Below are positions 1 to 10,295 of a stretch of 64,000 nt of DNA, piece by piece; position 1 is the stretch's first letter; each line of letters begins with the position of its first letter. Below the pieces are notes generated by a model. That model ran no database searches. It saw only the letters and a list, made by a program, of their open reading frames with translations, and was not told the origin of the DNA. Location of the stretch: contig NZ_BMQJ01000017.1 in assembly GCF_014648055.1 (NCBI RefSeq), forward strand, positions 62,001 to 126,000, in the 5' to 3' direction. The DNA is from Streptosporangium pseudovulgare. GTDB lineage: Bacteria; Actinomycetota; Actinomycetes; Streptosporangiales; Streptosporangiaceae. The position numbers were made by a program, and so were the translations under genes.

Positions 1-600
1 GTCGTAGCCGCGGCGGAACATCACCATCGGCCGCCCGCGCAGCTCCTCCATCCGCAGGTACGGCCGGCGCACCGGCGAGTCGGTGGGGGAGACGACGACC
101 AGGTTCTCCCGCAGCACCTCCTCGGTGGCCAGCGCCGGATCGTCGCTCTGCAGCGGCATGATGATCAGCGCCAGGTCGAGCTGGCCGCGGGCCAGGGCGC
201 GGACCAGGTCGCGGGAGCCGCCCTCCTCCACCAGCAGCTCGATTCCGGGGTAGTCGCGGTGGAACCGCGCCAGGGCGTCGGCCATCAGCCCGGCGCACAG
301 CGAGGGTGTGGCGCCGAGCCGTACCCTTCCCCGGCGCAGCCCCGCCAGCTCGGCGACCTCCCGCCGGGCGGTGTCGGCGTCTGCCAGCATCCGCCGGGCC
401 AGCGGCAGCAGGGCCTCACCCGCGGCGGTGAGCGTGACGTTCCCCCGGGCACGGCTGAACAGCGGTGCCCCGAGGTCGGCCTCCAGCGCCTTGATCTGCT
501 TGCTCAGCGAGGGCTGGGCGACGCGCATCCGCTCGGCGGCGTGGGTGAAGTGCCGTGCCTCGGCGACCGCCACGAAGTAGGCGAGTTGCTGGAGCTGCAC
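1..600 (-). CDS. LysR-family transcriptional regulator (3' end outside window)
   Basis: DNA-binding regulator read leftward from a GTG at 600; the window edge cuts it after 200 codons, so the end of the effector domain is missing. The N-terminus reads VQLQQLAYFVAVAEARHFTH, followed by the LysR winged-HTH pattern AAERMRVAQPSLSKQIKALE (residues about 21-40) and LFSRARGNVTLTAAGE. Residues from about 88 begin the periplasmic-binding-like effector fold (RRGRVRLGATPS). It is divergent from the sdhCAB operon and probably shares the 601-796 promoter region, so control of succinate dehydrogenase is the natural guess, but the effector cannot be read from sequence. The start was chosen because the family signature begins two residues later. 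Confidence 0.9.
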   Translation of the reverse strand, partial: MQLQQLAYFVAVAEARHFTHAAERMRVAQPSLSKQIKALEADLGAPLFSRARGNVTLTAAGEALLPLARRMLADADTARREVAELAGLRRGRVRLGATPSLCAGLMADALARFHRDYPGIELLVEEGGSRDLVRALARGQLDLALIIMPLQSDDPALATEEVLRENLVVVSPTDSPVRRPYLRMEELRGRPMVMFRRGYD

Positions 601-796
601 GCCTTTAGCGTACGGATACCCCGGGGGCGGATCCGGGGTGGCCCCCGGAGAGGGGGAGGATGTGAGATTGCTCGCATCAGGCCGCCGGGCGCGACCTCTC
701 AACCTGCGTGAACGCAGAGTCGATAGCCCGCGGCTATGGAAACGAGGCTCACGATGACTTGGACGACGGGAACTTCCGCTGCCTAGCGTCACGTTC

Positions 797-1561
797 GTGA
801 CTGCCACAATTGAGCGCGGCAACGCCACCGCGTCGATCAATCCCCCCGGCGACGCCACCGCTGACAAGAAGACGCCCAGGAGGCGTGGCGGGTTCCTGAA
901 CTCCTCCCCCGGCAAGAAAGCCGTGATGGCCGTCACGGGCGCCGTCATGGTGCTCTTCCTGGTCCTGCACATGGCCGGAAACCTCAAGAGCTTCCTCGGC
1001 GCCGAGGAGTTCAACGCCTACGCGGCCTCCCTGCGCACTCTCGGCGAGCCGATCCTCCCGCACCGCACCCTGCTGACCGTGCTGGAGATCGTGCTGGCCG
1101 CCGCCCTCGTGCTGCACATGTGGGCGGCGATCACCCTGGCGCGGCGCGCGGGCCGGGCCCGCCCGGTCAGGTACGCGGTCCGGCGGAAGTCCCAGGCGGG
1201 CGGCTACGCCATCCACGCCATGCGCTACGGCGGCACCGCGATCTTCCTCTTCCTGATCTGGCACCTGCTGGACCTCACCTTCGGCACGGTCAACCCGGCC
1301 GGCGGCTCCGGCACGCCGTACGAGCGCCTGGTGGAGGGCTTCGCCCCCTCGCGCTGGTGGGTGACGCTGTTCTACGTGCTCGCCGTCCTCGCGGTCGGCC
1401 TGCACCTGCGCCACGGCCTGTGGAGCGCCTTCCAGTCCCTCGGCCAGGCCGGTCGCCGCAGCTACCGGGGGCTGAACGCCTTCGCCGTCACGGTCTCGGT
1501 GCTGATGGTCGTCGGCTTCCTCGCGGTCCCCGCCGGTGTCATGGCCGGAGTCATCAAGTGA
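797..1561 (+). CDS. sdhC: Succinate dehydrogenase cytochrome b subunit
   Basis: Membrane anchor of complex II; carries haem b and the quinone site and docks SdhA/SdhB on the cytoplasmic face. The 254-residue protein has five hydrophobic spans and His residues at about 58 (LHMAGN), 107 (LHMW), 156 (WHLLD) and 203 (LHLRHG), the pattern of the Bacillus/actinobacterial b558 diheme anchors. The first 30 residues are a polar, poorly conserved leader. The GTG start has no clear ribosome site; a TAGCGT hexamer at 784-789 would put transcription start at about the GTG, so a leaderless mRNA is possible. First gene of sdhCAB; 78 bases separate it from sdhA. There is no separate sdhD, as expected for this type. 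Confidence 0.93.
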   Translation: MTATIERGNATASINPPGDATADKKTPRRRGGFLNSSPGKKAVMAVTGAVMVLFLVLHMAGNLKSFLGAEEFNAYAASLRTLGEPILPHRTLLTVLEIVLAAALVLHMWAAITLARRAGRARPVRYAVRRKSQAGGYAIHAMRYGGTAIFLFLIWHLLDLTFGTVNPAGGSGTPYERLVEGFAPSRWWVTLFYVLAVLAVGLHLRHGLWSAFQSLGQAGRRSYRGLNAFAVTVSVLMVVGFLAVPAGVMAGVIK

Positions 1562-1639
1562 GCGGGACCCGTACGACAGGCGCGGCGAAGGCCGCGCGGC
1601 AGGTCTTCAGCGCGGTGAACGAGGAACGGTGAGCGAGAG

Positions 1640-3568
<1,929 letters not shown>

Positions 3569-3644
3569 TTCGGCGAGCCGGCGAGTACGGCGACGTCGTC
3601 CACGCCCGCGTCGGGCGAGTGAGCGAAAGCGAGGAGCCGCGGGC

Positions 3645-4382
3645 ATGAACCTCACCCTCAAGATCTGGCGCCAGAAGGACCCGCAGGACAGGGGTCGCAT
3701 GGTCACCTACCGGGTGGAGGACGTCTCTCCTGACATGTCCTTCCTGGAGATGCTCGACGTGCTCAACGAGCGTCTCATCCTGGAGGGCGACGAGCCGGTC
3801 GCCTTCGACCACGACTGCCGCGAGGGCATCTGCGGCATGTGCGGCATGGTCATCAACGGTGTCGCGCACGGCGAGCAGGTGGCCACCACCACCTGCCAGC
3901 TCCACATGCGGCACTTCGAGGACAACGCGGTCATCACCATCGAGCCGTGGCGGGCCGCGCCGTTCCCGGTGGTCAAGGACCTGGTCGTGGACCGCTCGTC
4001 GTTCGACCGGATCATCCAGGCCGGCGGCTTCATCTCCGTCCCGGCCGGATCCGCGCCCGACGCGCACAGCGTCCCGGTGAAGAAGGAGGACGCCGACAAC
4101 GCCTTCGACGCGGCCACCTGCATCGCCTGCGGCGCCTGCGTGGCGGCCTGCCCGAACGGCTCGGCCTCCCTCTTCACCGCCGCCAAGATCACCCACCTCA
4201 GCCTTCTGCCGCAGGGCCAGCCCGAGCGCGAGTCCCGCGCCAAGGCCATGGTCGAGCAGATGGACGCCGAGGGCTTCGGCGGCTGCACCAACACCGGCGA
4301 GTGCACCGCGGTCTGCCCCAAGGGCATCCCGCTGGACACCATCGCCCGGATGAACCGCGACTACCTGCGGGCTTCCAAGTAG
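3645..4382 (+). CDS. sdhB: Succinate dehydrogenase iron-sulfur subunit
   Basis: Electron-transfer subunit linking the SdhA flavin to the membrane quinone site. Its 245 residues carry an N-terminal [2Fe-2S] set (C58, C63, C66, C84) and a C-terminal ferredoxin domain with [12 protein letters not shown] (C159, C162, C165, C169) plus C214, C220 and C224, giving the usual [4Fe-4S] and [3Fe-4S] clusters. The ATG follows GAGGAG at a good distance. It is the last gene of sdhCAB; two GC hairpins follow the stop (4391-4451), consistent with the operon ending here. Confidence 0.97.
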   Translation: MNLTLKIWRQKDPQDRGRMVTYRVEDVSPDMSFLEMLDVLNERLILEGDEPVAFDHDCREGICGMCGMVINGVAHGEQVATTTCQLHMRHFEDNAVITIEPWRAAPFPVVKDLVVDRSSFDRIIQAGGFISVPAGSAPDAHSVPVKKEDADNAFDAATCIACGACVAACPNGSASLFTAAKITHLSLLPQGQPERESRAKAMVEQMDAEGFGGCTNTGECTAVCPKGIPLDTIARMNRDYLRASK

Positions 4383-4390
4383 GTCACGGC

Positions 4391-4451
4391 GCGGACCCTC
4401 GGGTCCGCACCCGGAGCGGACGGCTCCCCGGCCATGGCCGGGGAGCCGTCC
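4391..4451 (+). terminator. Two consecutive hairpins after sdhB
   Basis: GCGGACCC/GGGTCCGC (4391-4408) is followed by a palindromic stem GGACGGCTCCCCGGCC with its complement (4418-4451). There is no U-tract, as is usual for GC-rich actinomycete terminators. The position directly after sdhB supports an operon end. Confidence 0.6.
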
Positions 4452-4515
4452 CGCTTTCCGGCCGGATCGGTGCCCGGGGAGCCGTACGGTGCGCAGGGCG
4501 GGCTTCCGGCCGTGA

Positions 4516-4587
4516 GGTCCGCCGGGTCCGCCGAGTCCGTCGGGTCCGCCGGTTTGGCCGGGTTCGCCGGATCCATCGGATCCGCCG
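4516..4587. repeat. Eight 9-bp tandem units upstream of an unknown gene
   Basis: Eight consecutive 9-mers with consensus GGTCCGCCG fill 4516-4587 exactly; variants include AGTCCGTCG, GTTTGGCCG and GATCCATCG. The array ends 42 bases before the likely start of the next gene. It may be a slippage product with no role. Confidence 0.8.
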
Positions 4588-4629
4588 GAAAAGACGATCA
4601 TGGACCTTGCCCTGTGGCAGGATCCCCTC

Positions 4630-5811
4630 ATGTCTTCCCAAGAGGGTTTCCAGGCCCATCAGCGGGGCATCCGGGCCGTCGGCCTGAACATGGAGCGGAC
4701 CGCGCTGGAGATGAGAGAGATCCAGCAGGCGTTCGACGTGTTCGGCCGCACCGACCTCTCCTTCGGGGCGCTCAGCCTCATCGGGGAACCGGCGCGCCTG
4801 CGCTACACGCACGCCTTGGAGGACTTCCGCGAGCGCCTCGCCCGGGGGACCGCGTCGGCGGAGGGGCTCACCCGCGGCCTGGGCAAGAGCGCCGACGGCT
4901 ACGCGGAGGTGGAGGACGCGGCCCTCCGGGACGCGCTCGCGGTCCTCGGCGACATGAGTTACGCCGAGTCCGCGCAGCGCCGCCCGGGTGACCCGTCCCT
5001 GCCGGGGGACAGGCTCTACCTGAACTCCGCCTACGACTCCTCTCCCCTGGGCGGTTTCAGCGATCCGCACCTCATGGGGCTGGTGGGGGAGGGGGTCATC
5101 TTCGGCATCGGCTCCGCGATCATGAAGGACCTGCACATGTCGGTCGAGGAGGCGGCGCGACCGTTGGGATACGGCCCTCCCCTCCTCCCCGCGGAGCGTG
5201 CGGAGCTCGCACGCCTGGCCGAGACGAGCCGGCGGACGGAGGCACTGCTCAGGGGAGCCGCGAGGATGTCCGCCGCGGCCTTCACCGGTGCCGCCCTCTG
5301 GGCGAGCGCGGTCGTCCCCAGCGACGAGGCCCTCGACACCGCCCTGCAGAACTGGGTGCACACCGTGAGCTCTCTGGGTGACATGTTCGGGGTGACGGAC
5401 CCGGCGAAGCGGGAGAAACTGGCCGAGGCGTGGAGCGGTGACGCGATGGACGCGGCGGACAGGAAGATGCGTGACTTCGTCACGGCGGCCGTCCAGACCA
5501 CCGACCAGGCCATGGCCATGGCCTGGGGGCTCCACCACGCGGTGCAGAGGCTCAACCGGCTCCACGACCTGGCGTACAAGCTCGTGCTGGGGGAGCTCGT
5601 CGTCCTGGCGGCCCTGCACGCCGTGGCGGCCTTCTTCCCGAACGCGAGATTCTCCAAGGAACTCATCGGCTGGAAGATCAGCCGGACCGTCCTGGTGCTC
5701 CACGGTCTCATCGCCGCGGCGTGCGCGGTCATGATGACGGCGGAGGTGACCGGGACGGGCTCCGCGACCGAGGGCGTTCCCCGGACCGACTTCCCGATCG
5801 TGAACGCCTGA
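4630..5811 (+). CDS. Unrecognised protein with C-terminal hydrophobic helices
   Basis: I do not recognise the family. From the ATG at 4630 (CAGGA seven bases upstream) the product is 393 residues; an in-frame ATG at 4600 would add ten. The first 50 residues are helical and polar (GIRAVGLNMERTALEMREIQ), loosely like helical-hairpin secreted/WXG-type N-termini but without a WXG motif. The middle has a glycine-rich segment (LMGLVGEGVIFGIGSAIM) and an Ala-rich helix near 220-235. Two hydrophobic stretches near the C-terminus (LGELVVLAALHAVAAFF and VLVLHGLIAAACAVMMTA) could be membrane spans. Codon usage is somewhat less biased than in sdhCAB. It stands alone, convergent with the Clp_N gene. Confidence 0.65.
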   Translation: MSSQEGFQAHQRGIRAVGLNMERTALEMREIQQAFDVFGRTDLSFGALSLIGEPARLRYTHALEDFRERLARGTASAEGLTRGLGKSADGYAEVEDAALRDALAVLGDMSYAESAQRRPGDPSLPGDRLYLNSAYDSSPLGGFSDPHLMGLVGEGVIFGIGSAIMKDLHMSVEEAARPLGYGPPLLPAERAELARLAETSRRTEALLRGAARMSAAAFTGAALWASAVVPSDEALDTALQNWVHTVSSLGDMFGVTDPAKREKLAEAWSGDAMDAADRKMRDFVTAAVQTTDQAMAMAWGLHHAVQRLNRLHDLAYKLVLGELVVLAALHAVAAFFPNARFSKELIGWKISRTVLVLHGLIAAACAVMMTAEVTGTGSATEGVPRTDFPIVNA

Positions 5812-5881
5812 CGGTCGCGGAGTCCGCCGCCGGTCGCCCGGGTCCGGTCCCCCCGGGCGCGTTCGTCCATGCCGCGGTCCG

Positions 5882-6427
5882 TCAGCCCAGTTCGGCGGCG
5901 ATCTCCTGGCGGAGGGTCTCGGCGTCGATGCCCGCGCCGGCGATGACGCGCGCGCCCACGCCCTGGCCCTCGCGCAGGATTCCGAGCAGGACGTGGCCGT
6001 CGGAGATGTATCCGTGCTTGAGGCGCAGGGCCTCGCGTAGCGACAGCTCCAGCGTCTTCTTCGCGCGGGGGGTGAACGGGATGTGCCCGCCGGTCCGCCG
6101 GCCCCGCGCGGGGCCGCGGTCCAGGGCTCCGGGACCGAAGACGGCCTCGACCCGTTCCCGGACGGCCGACAGGTCGATGCCGATGGTCTCCAGCGCCTCG
6201 GCGTCGAGGCCGCCGCCCGGCGGCGGGACCAGGCCGGCGACCGCCCGGTAGGCCCGGTCGTGGTCGAGCCCGTGGCGGGCGAGGACCCGCGCGGCGAGGC
6301 TTTCGGGCCGGTCGAGCAGGCCGAGCAGGATGTGCTCGGGGCCGATGAAGCGGTGGTTCAGCCGGCGGGCGTTCTCCTGGGCGCCGATCACCGCCTGCCG
6401 GGCATCCCCCTGGAACCGTTCGAACAT
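5882..6427 (-). CDS. Stand-alone Clp N-terminal (Clp_N) double-repeat protein
   Basis: A 181-residue protein made only of the Clp substrate/adaptor-binding domain, without any AAA+ ATPase. Two Clp_N repeats are visible: FERFQGDARQAVIGAQENAR with HRFIGPEHILLGLL (residues 1-40), and FTPRAKKTLELSLREALRLK with GYISDGHVLLGILREGQG (about 117-160). These mimic the N-domain of ClpC and may compete for or present substrates to Clp proteases; that role is inference. The ATG directly follows the TAG of the upstream HTH gene with an AGGGAGAGG ribosome site, so the two are translationally coupled. Confidence 0.88.
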   Translation of the reverse strand: MFERFQGDARQAVIGAQENARRLNHRFIGPEHILLGLLDRPESLAARVLARHGLDHDRAYRAVAGLVPPPGGGLDAEALETIGIDLSAVRERVEAVFGPGALDRGPARGRRTGGHIPFTPRAKKTLELSLREALRLKHGYISDGHVLLGILREGQGVGARVIAGAGIDAETLRQEIAAELG

Positions 6428-6661
6428 CTACCTCTCCCTTCTCAGCAGCCCGCGGCCGCCCGCGTACTTCTTGTGCACCGCCTGCCGGCTGACCTCCAGG
6501 CAGTGCGCGATCTCCTGCCAGGACCAGCCCTGTTCGCGGGCGTTCTCCACCTGTAGGGCCTCAAGTCGTTCGACGAGCATCCGCAGTGCCCGCACGGCCC
6601 GCAGGCCGACGGCGGGGTCGCGGCTGCCGGCGTCGGAGGCCAGCTGCGCCGTGTCGCTCAT
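6428..6661 (-). CDS. Small helix-turn-helix regulator paired with Clp_N protein
   Basis: A 77-residue protein from the ATG at 6661. Residues 45-77 form a helix-turn-helix: REQGWSWQEIAHCLEVSRQA followed by VHKKYAGG. The preceding helix (RALRMLVERLEALQVENA) probably dimerises. Its stop abuts the Clp_N start. A promoter with -35 TTGACG and -10 TAAATT lies so close that the mRNA would begin at about the ATG (leaderless), and two GTCAAC-type inverted repeats overlap it, suggesting autorepression. I recall Clp_N/HTH pairs as common in actinomycetes; the role of the HTH protein as autorepressor is inferred. Confidence 0.82.
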   Translation of the reverse strand: MSDTAQLASDAGSRDPAVGLRAVRALRMLVERLEALQVENAREQGWSWQEIAHCLEVSRQAVHKKYAGGRGLLRRER

Positions 6662-6665
6662 ATCC

Positions 6666-6708
6666 GTCAATTTAGGTTGACATGGCGCTCTCGTCAACCA
6701 GAGTTGAC
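6666..6708. promoter_or_regulatory. Two tandem inverted-repeat operators
   Basis: GTCAATTTAGGTTGAC (6666-6681) and GTCAACCAGAGTTGAC (6693-6708) share the design GTCAAC-N4-GTTGAC, the first with one mismatch. Their centres are 27 bases apart. One covers the -10 and the other the -35 of the leftward promoter; they also lie upstream of the rightward ABC genes. Confidence 0.6.
6669..6697 (-). promoter_or_regulatory. Sigma-70-type promoter for the HTH/Clp_N pair
   Basis: On the minus strand, -35 TTGACG (6697-6692) and -10 TAAATT (6674-6669) are separated by exactly 17 bases. Only seven bases separate the -10 from the ATG at 6661, so the transcript is expected to be leaderless. Confidence 0.6.
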
Positions 6709-6771
6709 GTGATCGTTTTGTCGGAAAATGGTTTGCCTGGTGAGAGGGGATCTTGTCAGGCTATAACGGCC

Positions 6772-8460
6772 ATGCGCTCCTTACCCGTCGCCGATCCCGG
6801 CGCTCCCGACGCCCGTAGCCCGTTCCGGTACCTGTGCTGGGTCGCCCGCAACCAGGCGGGTCCCCTGCTCATCGGCGCCGGATACGCCACCCTGTGGTGG
6901 CTCGCGATGGCACTCGTGCCCATGGTGATGGGCAGGGGCATCGACGCCGTCCGGACGAAGGACACCTCCGCCCTGCTCACCTGGGGCATCGTGCTGCTGG
7001 TCCTCGGCGCCGTGCAGGCGGCCGCGGGGATCCTGCGCCACCGGATGGCCGTCTACAACTGGCTGGCCGGCGCCTACCGCACCGTCCAGGTCACCGTACG
7101 GCAGGCCACCCGGCTGGGCGCCACCCTGCCCAGGCGCATGTCCACCGGCGAGGTGGTCAGCGTCGGCAACTCCGACATCGCCCACATCGGCAACGCGATG
7201 GACATCCTGCTGCGCGGCAGCGGCTCGGTCGTCGCCATCGTCGCGGTGACGGTCATCCTGATCGGCACCTCGCTGCCGCTCGGCCTGACGGTGCTCGTCG
7301 GCGTCCCGGCCATGGCCCTCGCCGTCACGCCGCTGCTGCGGCCGCTGAACCGGCGCCAGCACGCCCACCGCGACCTGTCGGGCGAGCTGTCCACCCGCGC
7401 CGCCGACATCGTCGCCGGCCTGCGGGTGCTGCGCGGCATCGGCGGCGAGCAGGTCTTCGCCGACCGCTACGTCACCGAGTCCCAGCGGGTACGGCGGGCC
7501 GGCGTGAAGGTCGCCTCGGTCGAGTCGCTGCTGGAGGGCGCGCAGATCCTGCTGCCCGGCCTGCTGATCGCCGCGGTCACCTGGCTGGGCGCGACCTTCG
7601 CGACGCGGGGCGAGATCACCATCGGCCAGCTCGTCGCCTTCTACGGCTACGCCGCGTTCCTGATCACCCCCCTGCGGACGCTCATCGAGGCGGCCGACAA
7701 GCTCACCAAGGGACACGTCGCCGCCCGCCGGGTGGTGCGCATCCTCTCCCTCGAACCCGAGGTGGACGGCGGCGCCGCGACCTCCCCCGGCGGGTTGCTG
7801 CGCGACGTGGCCTCCGGCGTGGCCGTACGGCCCGGCACGTTCACCGCCCTCGCCGCGGCCACGCCCGAGGACGCCATCGCGATCACCGACCGGCTCGGCC
7901 GCTACCGCGACGGCGACGTGGACTTCGGCGACGTGCCGCTGGACACCCTGCCGATCGCCGAGGTGCGCCGCCGCATCCTGGTCGCCGACAACGACGCCGC
8001 GCTCTTCGCCGGAACCCTGCGCGAGGAGCTGGACGTCGCCGGTACGGCCTCCGACGACGACCTCGCCGACGCGCTGTACGCCGCGTGCGCCACCGACATC
8101 GTCGACGCGCTGCCCGACGGCCTCGACGGACACGTCGCCGAGTCGGGCCGGGAGTTCTCCGGCGGCCAGCGGCAGCGCCTCCGCCTGACCCGGGCGCTGC
8201 TCTCCGACCCGGAGGTGCTGGTCCTCGTCGAGCCCACCAGCGCGGTGGACGCCCACACCGAGGCCCGCATCGCCGACCGGCTGGCCAAGGCGCGGGCCGG
8301 CCGTACCACGCTGGTCTGCACGACCAGCCCGCTGGTACTCGACCGCACCGACCACGTGATCTACGTCGAGGGCGGCGTGGTACGAGCCCAGGGAACCCAC
8401 CGGGACCTCCTCGCCACCGCCCCCGCCTACGCCGCCGTTGTGACCCGAGGAGAATCATGA
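6772..8460 (+). CDS. ABC exporter half-transporter with degenerate ATPase site
   Basis: Fused permease-ATPase half-transporter, 562 residues from the ATG at 6772. Residues about 25-300 form a type IV exporter membrane domain (spans such as LLIGAGYATLWWLAMALVPM). The nucleotide domain is heavily altered: where Walker A should be it reads FTALAAATPEDAIAITDRL with no GxGKS/T; Walker B reads EVLVLVEPTSAVD, with Val replacing the Asp; the H-loop reads LVCTTSPL, without His. The signature FSGGQRQRLRLTRALL is intact. It overlaps the next gene by ATGA and must act as a heterodimer with it. A TATAAC hexamer (6762-6767) hints at a nearly leaderless mRNA. Substrate unknown. Confidence 0.9.
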   Translation: MRSLPVADPGAPDARSPFRYLCWVARNQAGPLLIGAGYATLWWLAMALVPMVMGRGIDAVRTKDTSALLTWGIVLLVLGAVQAAAGILRHRMAVYNWLAGAYRTVQVTVRQATRLGATLPRRMSTGEVVSVGNSDIAHIGNAMDILLRGSGSVVAIVAVTVILIGTSLPLGLTVLVGVPAMALAVTPLLRPLNRRQHAHRDLSGELSTRAADIVAGLRVLRGIGGEQVFADRYVTESQRVRRAGVKVASVESLLEGAQILLPGLLIAAVTWLGATFATRGEITIGQLVAFYGYAAFLITPLRTLIEAADKLTKGHVAARRVVRILSLEPEVDGGAATSPGGLLRDVASGVAVRPGTFTALAAATPEDAIAITDRLGRYRDGDVDFGDVPLDTLPIAEVRRRILVADNDAALFAGTLREELDVAGTASDDDLADALYAACATDIVDALPDGLDGHVAESGREFSGGQRQRLRLTRALLSDPEVLVLVEPTSAVDAHTEARIADRLAKARAGRTTLVCTTSPLVLDRTDHVIYVEGGVVRAQGTHRDLLATAPAYAAVVTRGES

Positions 8461-10205
8461 CCAAAAAGATCCTCCCGGTCGCCGGGGAGGCGCAGGTCCG
8501 CGCCTACGCGCGCAGGCTCACCCTGAAGTACCCGCATGCCCTGTCACTGGCGCTCGGCCTGCACGCGCTGGCCGCCGTCGCGGGCCTGGCCGTGCCGTGG
8601 CTGCTGGGCCGGCTGGTCCAGGACGTGCAGGACGGCACCGGGGTGAACGTCACGGCGGTCGCGCTCGGCATCGCGGCCTTCCTGGCCGCCCAGGCGGTGC
8701 TGGTCAGGTACGCCGTCTACGCCTCCTCCTCGCTGGGTGAGAAGGTCCTCGCCGAGCTGCGCGAGGAGTTCGTCGGCCGGGTGCTCGACCTGCCGCTGTC
8801 CACCGTGGAGCGGGCCGGCTCGGGAGACCTGATCACCCGTACCTCCCGTGACGTCGACTCGCTGTCGCGCACCGTACGGCGCGCCGTGCCCGAGACGCTG
8901 ATCGCCCTGGTCACCTGCGTGATCACCATCGGCGCGCTGTTGATCGCCGGGCCGCTGCTGGTCCTGCCCTCGCTGCTGGCCGTACCGATCCTGTGGTTCT
9001 CCACCCGGTGGTACCTCAGGCGGGCGCGCGACGGCTACCTGCGCGAGAGCGCCGCCTACGCGGACATGACCGACGGCCTGGCCGAGACGGTCAACGGCGC
9101 CCGCGCCGTGGAGGCCCTCGGCCTGCAGGAGCGCAGGCACCGCCGTACCGACGGCGACATCGCCCGCTCGTGGGCGGCCGAGCGCTACACCCTGGGCCTG
9201 CGCACGGTCTGGTTCCCCGCGGTGGAGGCGGGCTACGTCATCCCGATCGCGGCGACCCTGGTCATCGGCGGCCTGTTCCACGTCAACGGCTGGGTCACGC
9301 TGGCCCAGGTCACCACGGCCACGCTCTACGTCCAGCAGCTCATCGACCCGCTGGACCGGCTGCTCATGTGGATCGACGAGCTCCAGGTCGGCGGCGCCTC
9401 CATGGCCCGCCTGCTGGGCGTCGCCGAGGTGCCCGACGACCGGGCGCCCGGCGCGCGCGTCCCGGACGGCGACGAACTGCGGGCCGACGACGTCCGCTAC
9501 GCCTACCGCGAGGGCCACGACGTCCTGCACGGCATCGACCTGGTGGTCCGGCCGGGGGAGCGGCTGGCCATGGTCGGCCCGTCCGGCGCGGGCAAGTCCA
9601 CGCTGGGCCGGCTGCTCGCGGGCGTCCACGGCCCGCGCGACGGCGAGGTCACCGTCGGCGGCGTCCCGCTGGTCGAGCTGCCGCTGGACGACCTGCGCGG
9701 CCACGTCGCCCTGGTGACCCAGGAGCACCACGTCTTCCGGGGCACCCTGCGCGACAACCTGCTGATCGCCCGCCCCGACGCCGGTGACGACGCCGTCCAC
9801 GCGGCGCTCGCCGCGGTGGACGCCACCGAGTGGGTCACGGCCCTGCCGGACGGCCTGGACACGGTCGTCGGCTCCGGCGGCCACGCGGTCCCGCCCGCAC
9901 ACGCCCAGCAGATCGCCCTCGCCCGGCTGGTCCTGGCCGACCCGCACACCCTGGTCCTGGACGAGGCGACCTCGCTGATCGACCCCAGGGCCGCCCGTCA
10001 CCTGGAGCGGTCGCTGGCCGCCGTCCTCGACGGCCGCACGGTGATCGCCATCGCCCACCGCCTCTACACGGCGCACGACGCCGACCGGGTCGCGGTGGTC
10101 GAGGACGGCCGGATCAGCGAGCTGGGCTCCCACGACGAGCTGGTCGCGACCGGCGGCTCCTACGCCGCCCTGTGGAGCAGCTGGCACGGCGGCGGTCCGG
10201 CGTGA
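8457..10205 (+). CDS. ABC exporter half-transporter, catalytic partner
   Basis: Second half of the heterodimeric exporter, 582 residues. An N-terminal membrane domain with six hydrophobic spans is followed by an ATPase domain with intact Walker A (GPSGAGKST), Walker B (HTLVLDEATS) and H-loop (IAHRL). The ABC signature is missing: the LSGGQ region reads VPPAHAQQIALARL. Thus its own Walker motifs must pair with the signature of the upstream partner to make the single plausible ATPase site. The ATG overlaps the preceding stop (ATGA), showing translational coupling. Followed by a strong hairpin at 10232-10271. Confidence 0.92.
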   Translation: MTKKILPVAGEAQVRAYARRLTLKYPHALSLALGLHALAAVAGLAVPWLLGRLVQDVQDGTGVNVTAVALGIAAFLAAQAVLVRYAVYASSSLGEKVLAELREEFVGRVLDLPLSTVERAGSGDLITRTSRDVDSLSRTVRRAVPETLIALVTCVITIGALLIAGPLLVLPSLLAVPILWFSTRWYLRRARDGYLRESAAYADMTDGLAETVNGARAVEALGLQERRHRRTDGDIARSWAAERYTLGLRTVWFPAVEAGYVIPIAATLVIGGLFHVNGWVTLAQVTTATLYVQQLIDPLDRLLMWIDELQVGGASMARLLGVAEVPDDRAPGARVPDGDELRADDVRYAYREGHDVLHGIDLVVRPGERLAMVGPSGAGKSTLGRLLAGVHGPRDGEVTVGGVPLVELPLDDLRGHVALVTQEHHVFRGTLRDNLLIARPDAGDDAVHAALAAVDATEWVTALPDGLDTVVGSGGHAVPPAHAQQIALARLVLADPHTLVLDEATSLIDPRAARHLERSLAAVLDGRTVIAIAHRLYTAHDADRVAVVEDGRISELGSHDELVATGGSYAALWSSWHGGGPA

Positions 10206-10231
10206 GCGCCGAGGCTCCCGGGACGCGGTGA

Positions 10232-10271
10232 CGGGCCGTCCTCCCGCCGCCCGGGACGGGAGGACGGCCCG
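10232..10271. terminator. Bidirectional terminator hairpin
   Basis: A 15-bp perfect stem (CGGGCCGTCCTCCCG with its complement) and 10-base loop lies between the convergent ABC exporter gene and the ferritin-like gene. Confidence 0.7.
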
Positions 10272-10295
10272 CGTTCCGGCCTTCCCGGGGCCGGG

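Noticed and set aside
769-796. GGAACT-N17-CGTTC just before sdhC, resembling a SigE promoter
   Set aside because: The -10 would touch the GTG start, so transcription would begin inside sdhC; probably chance.
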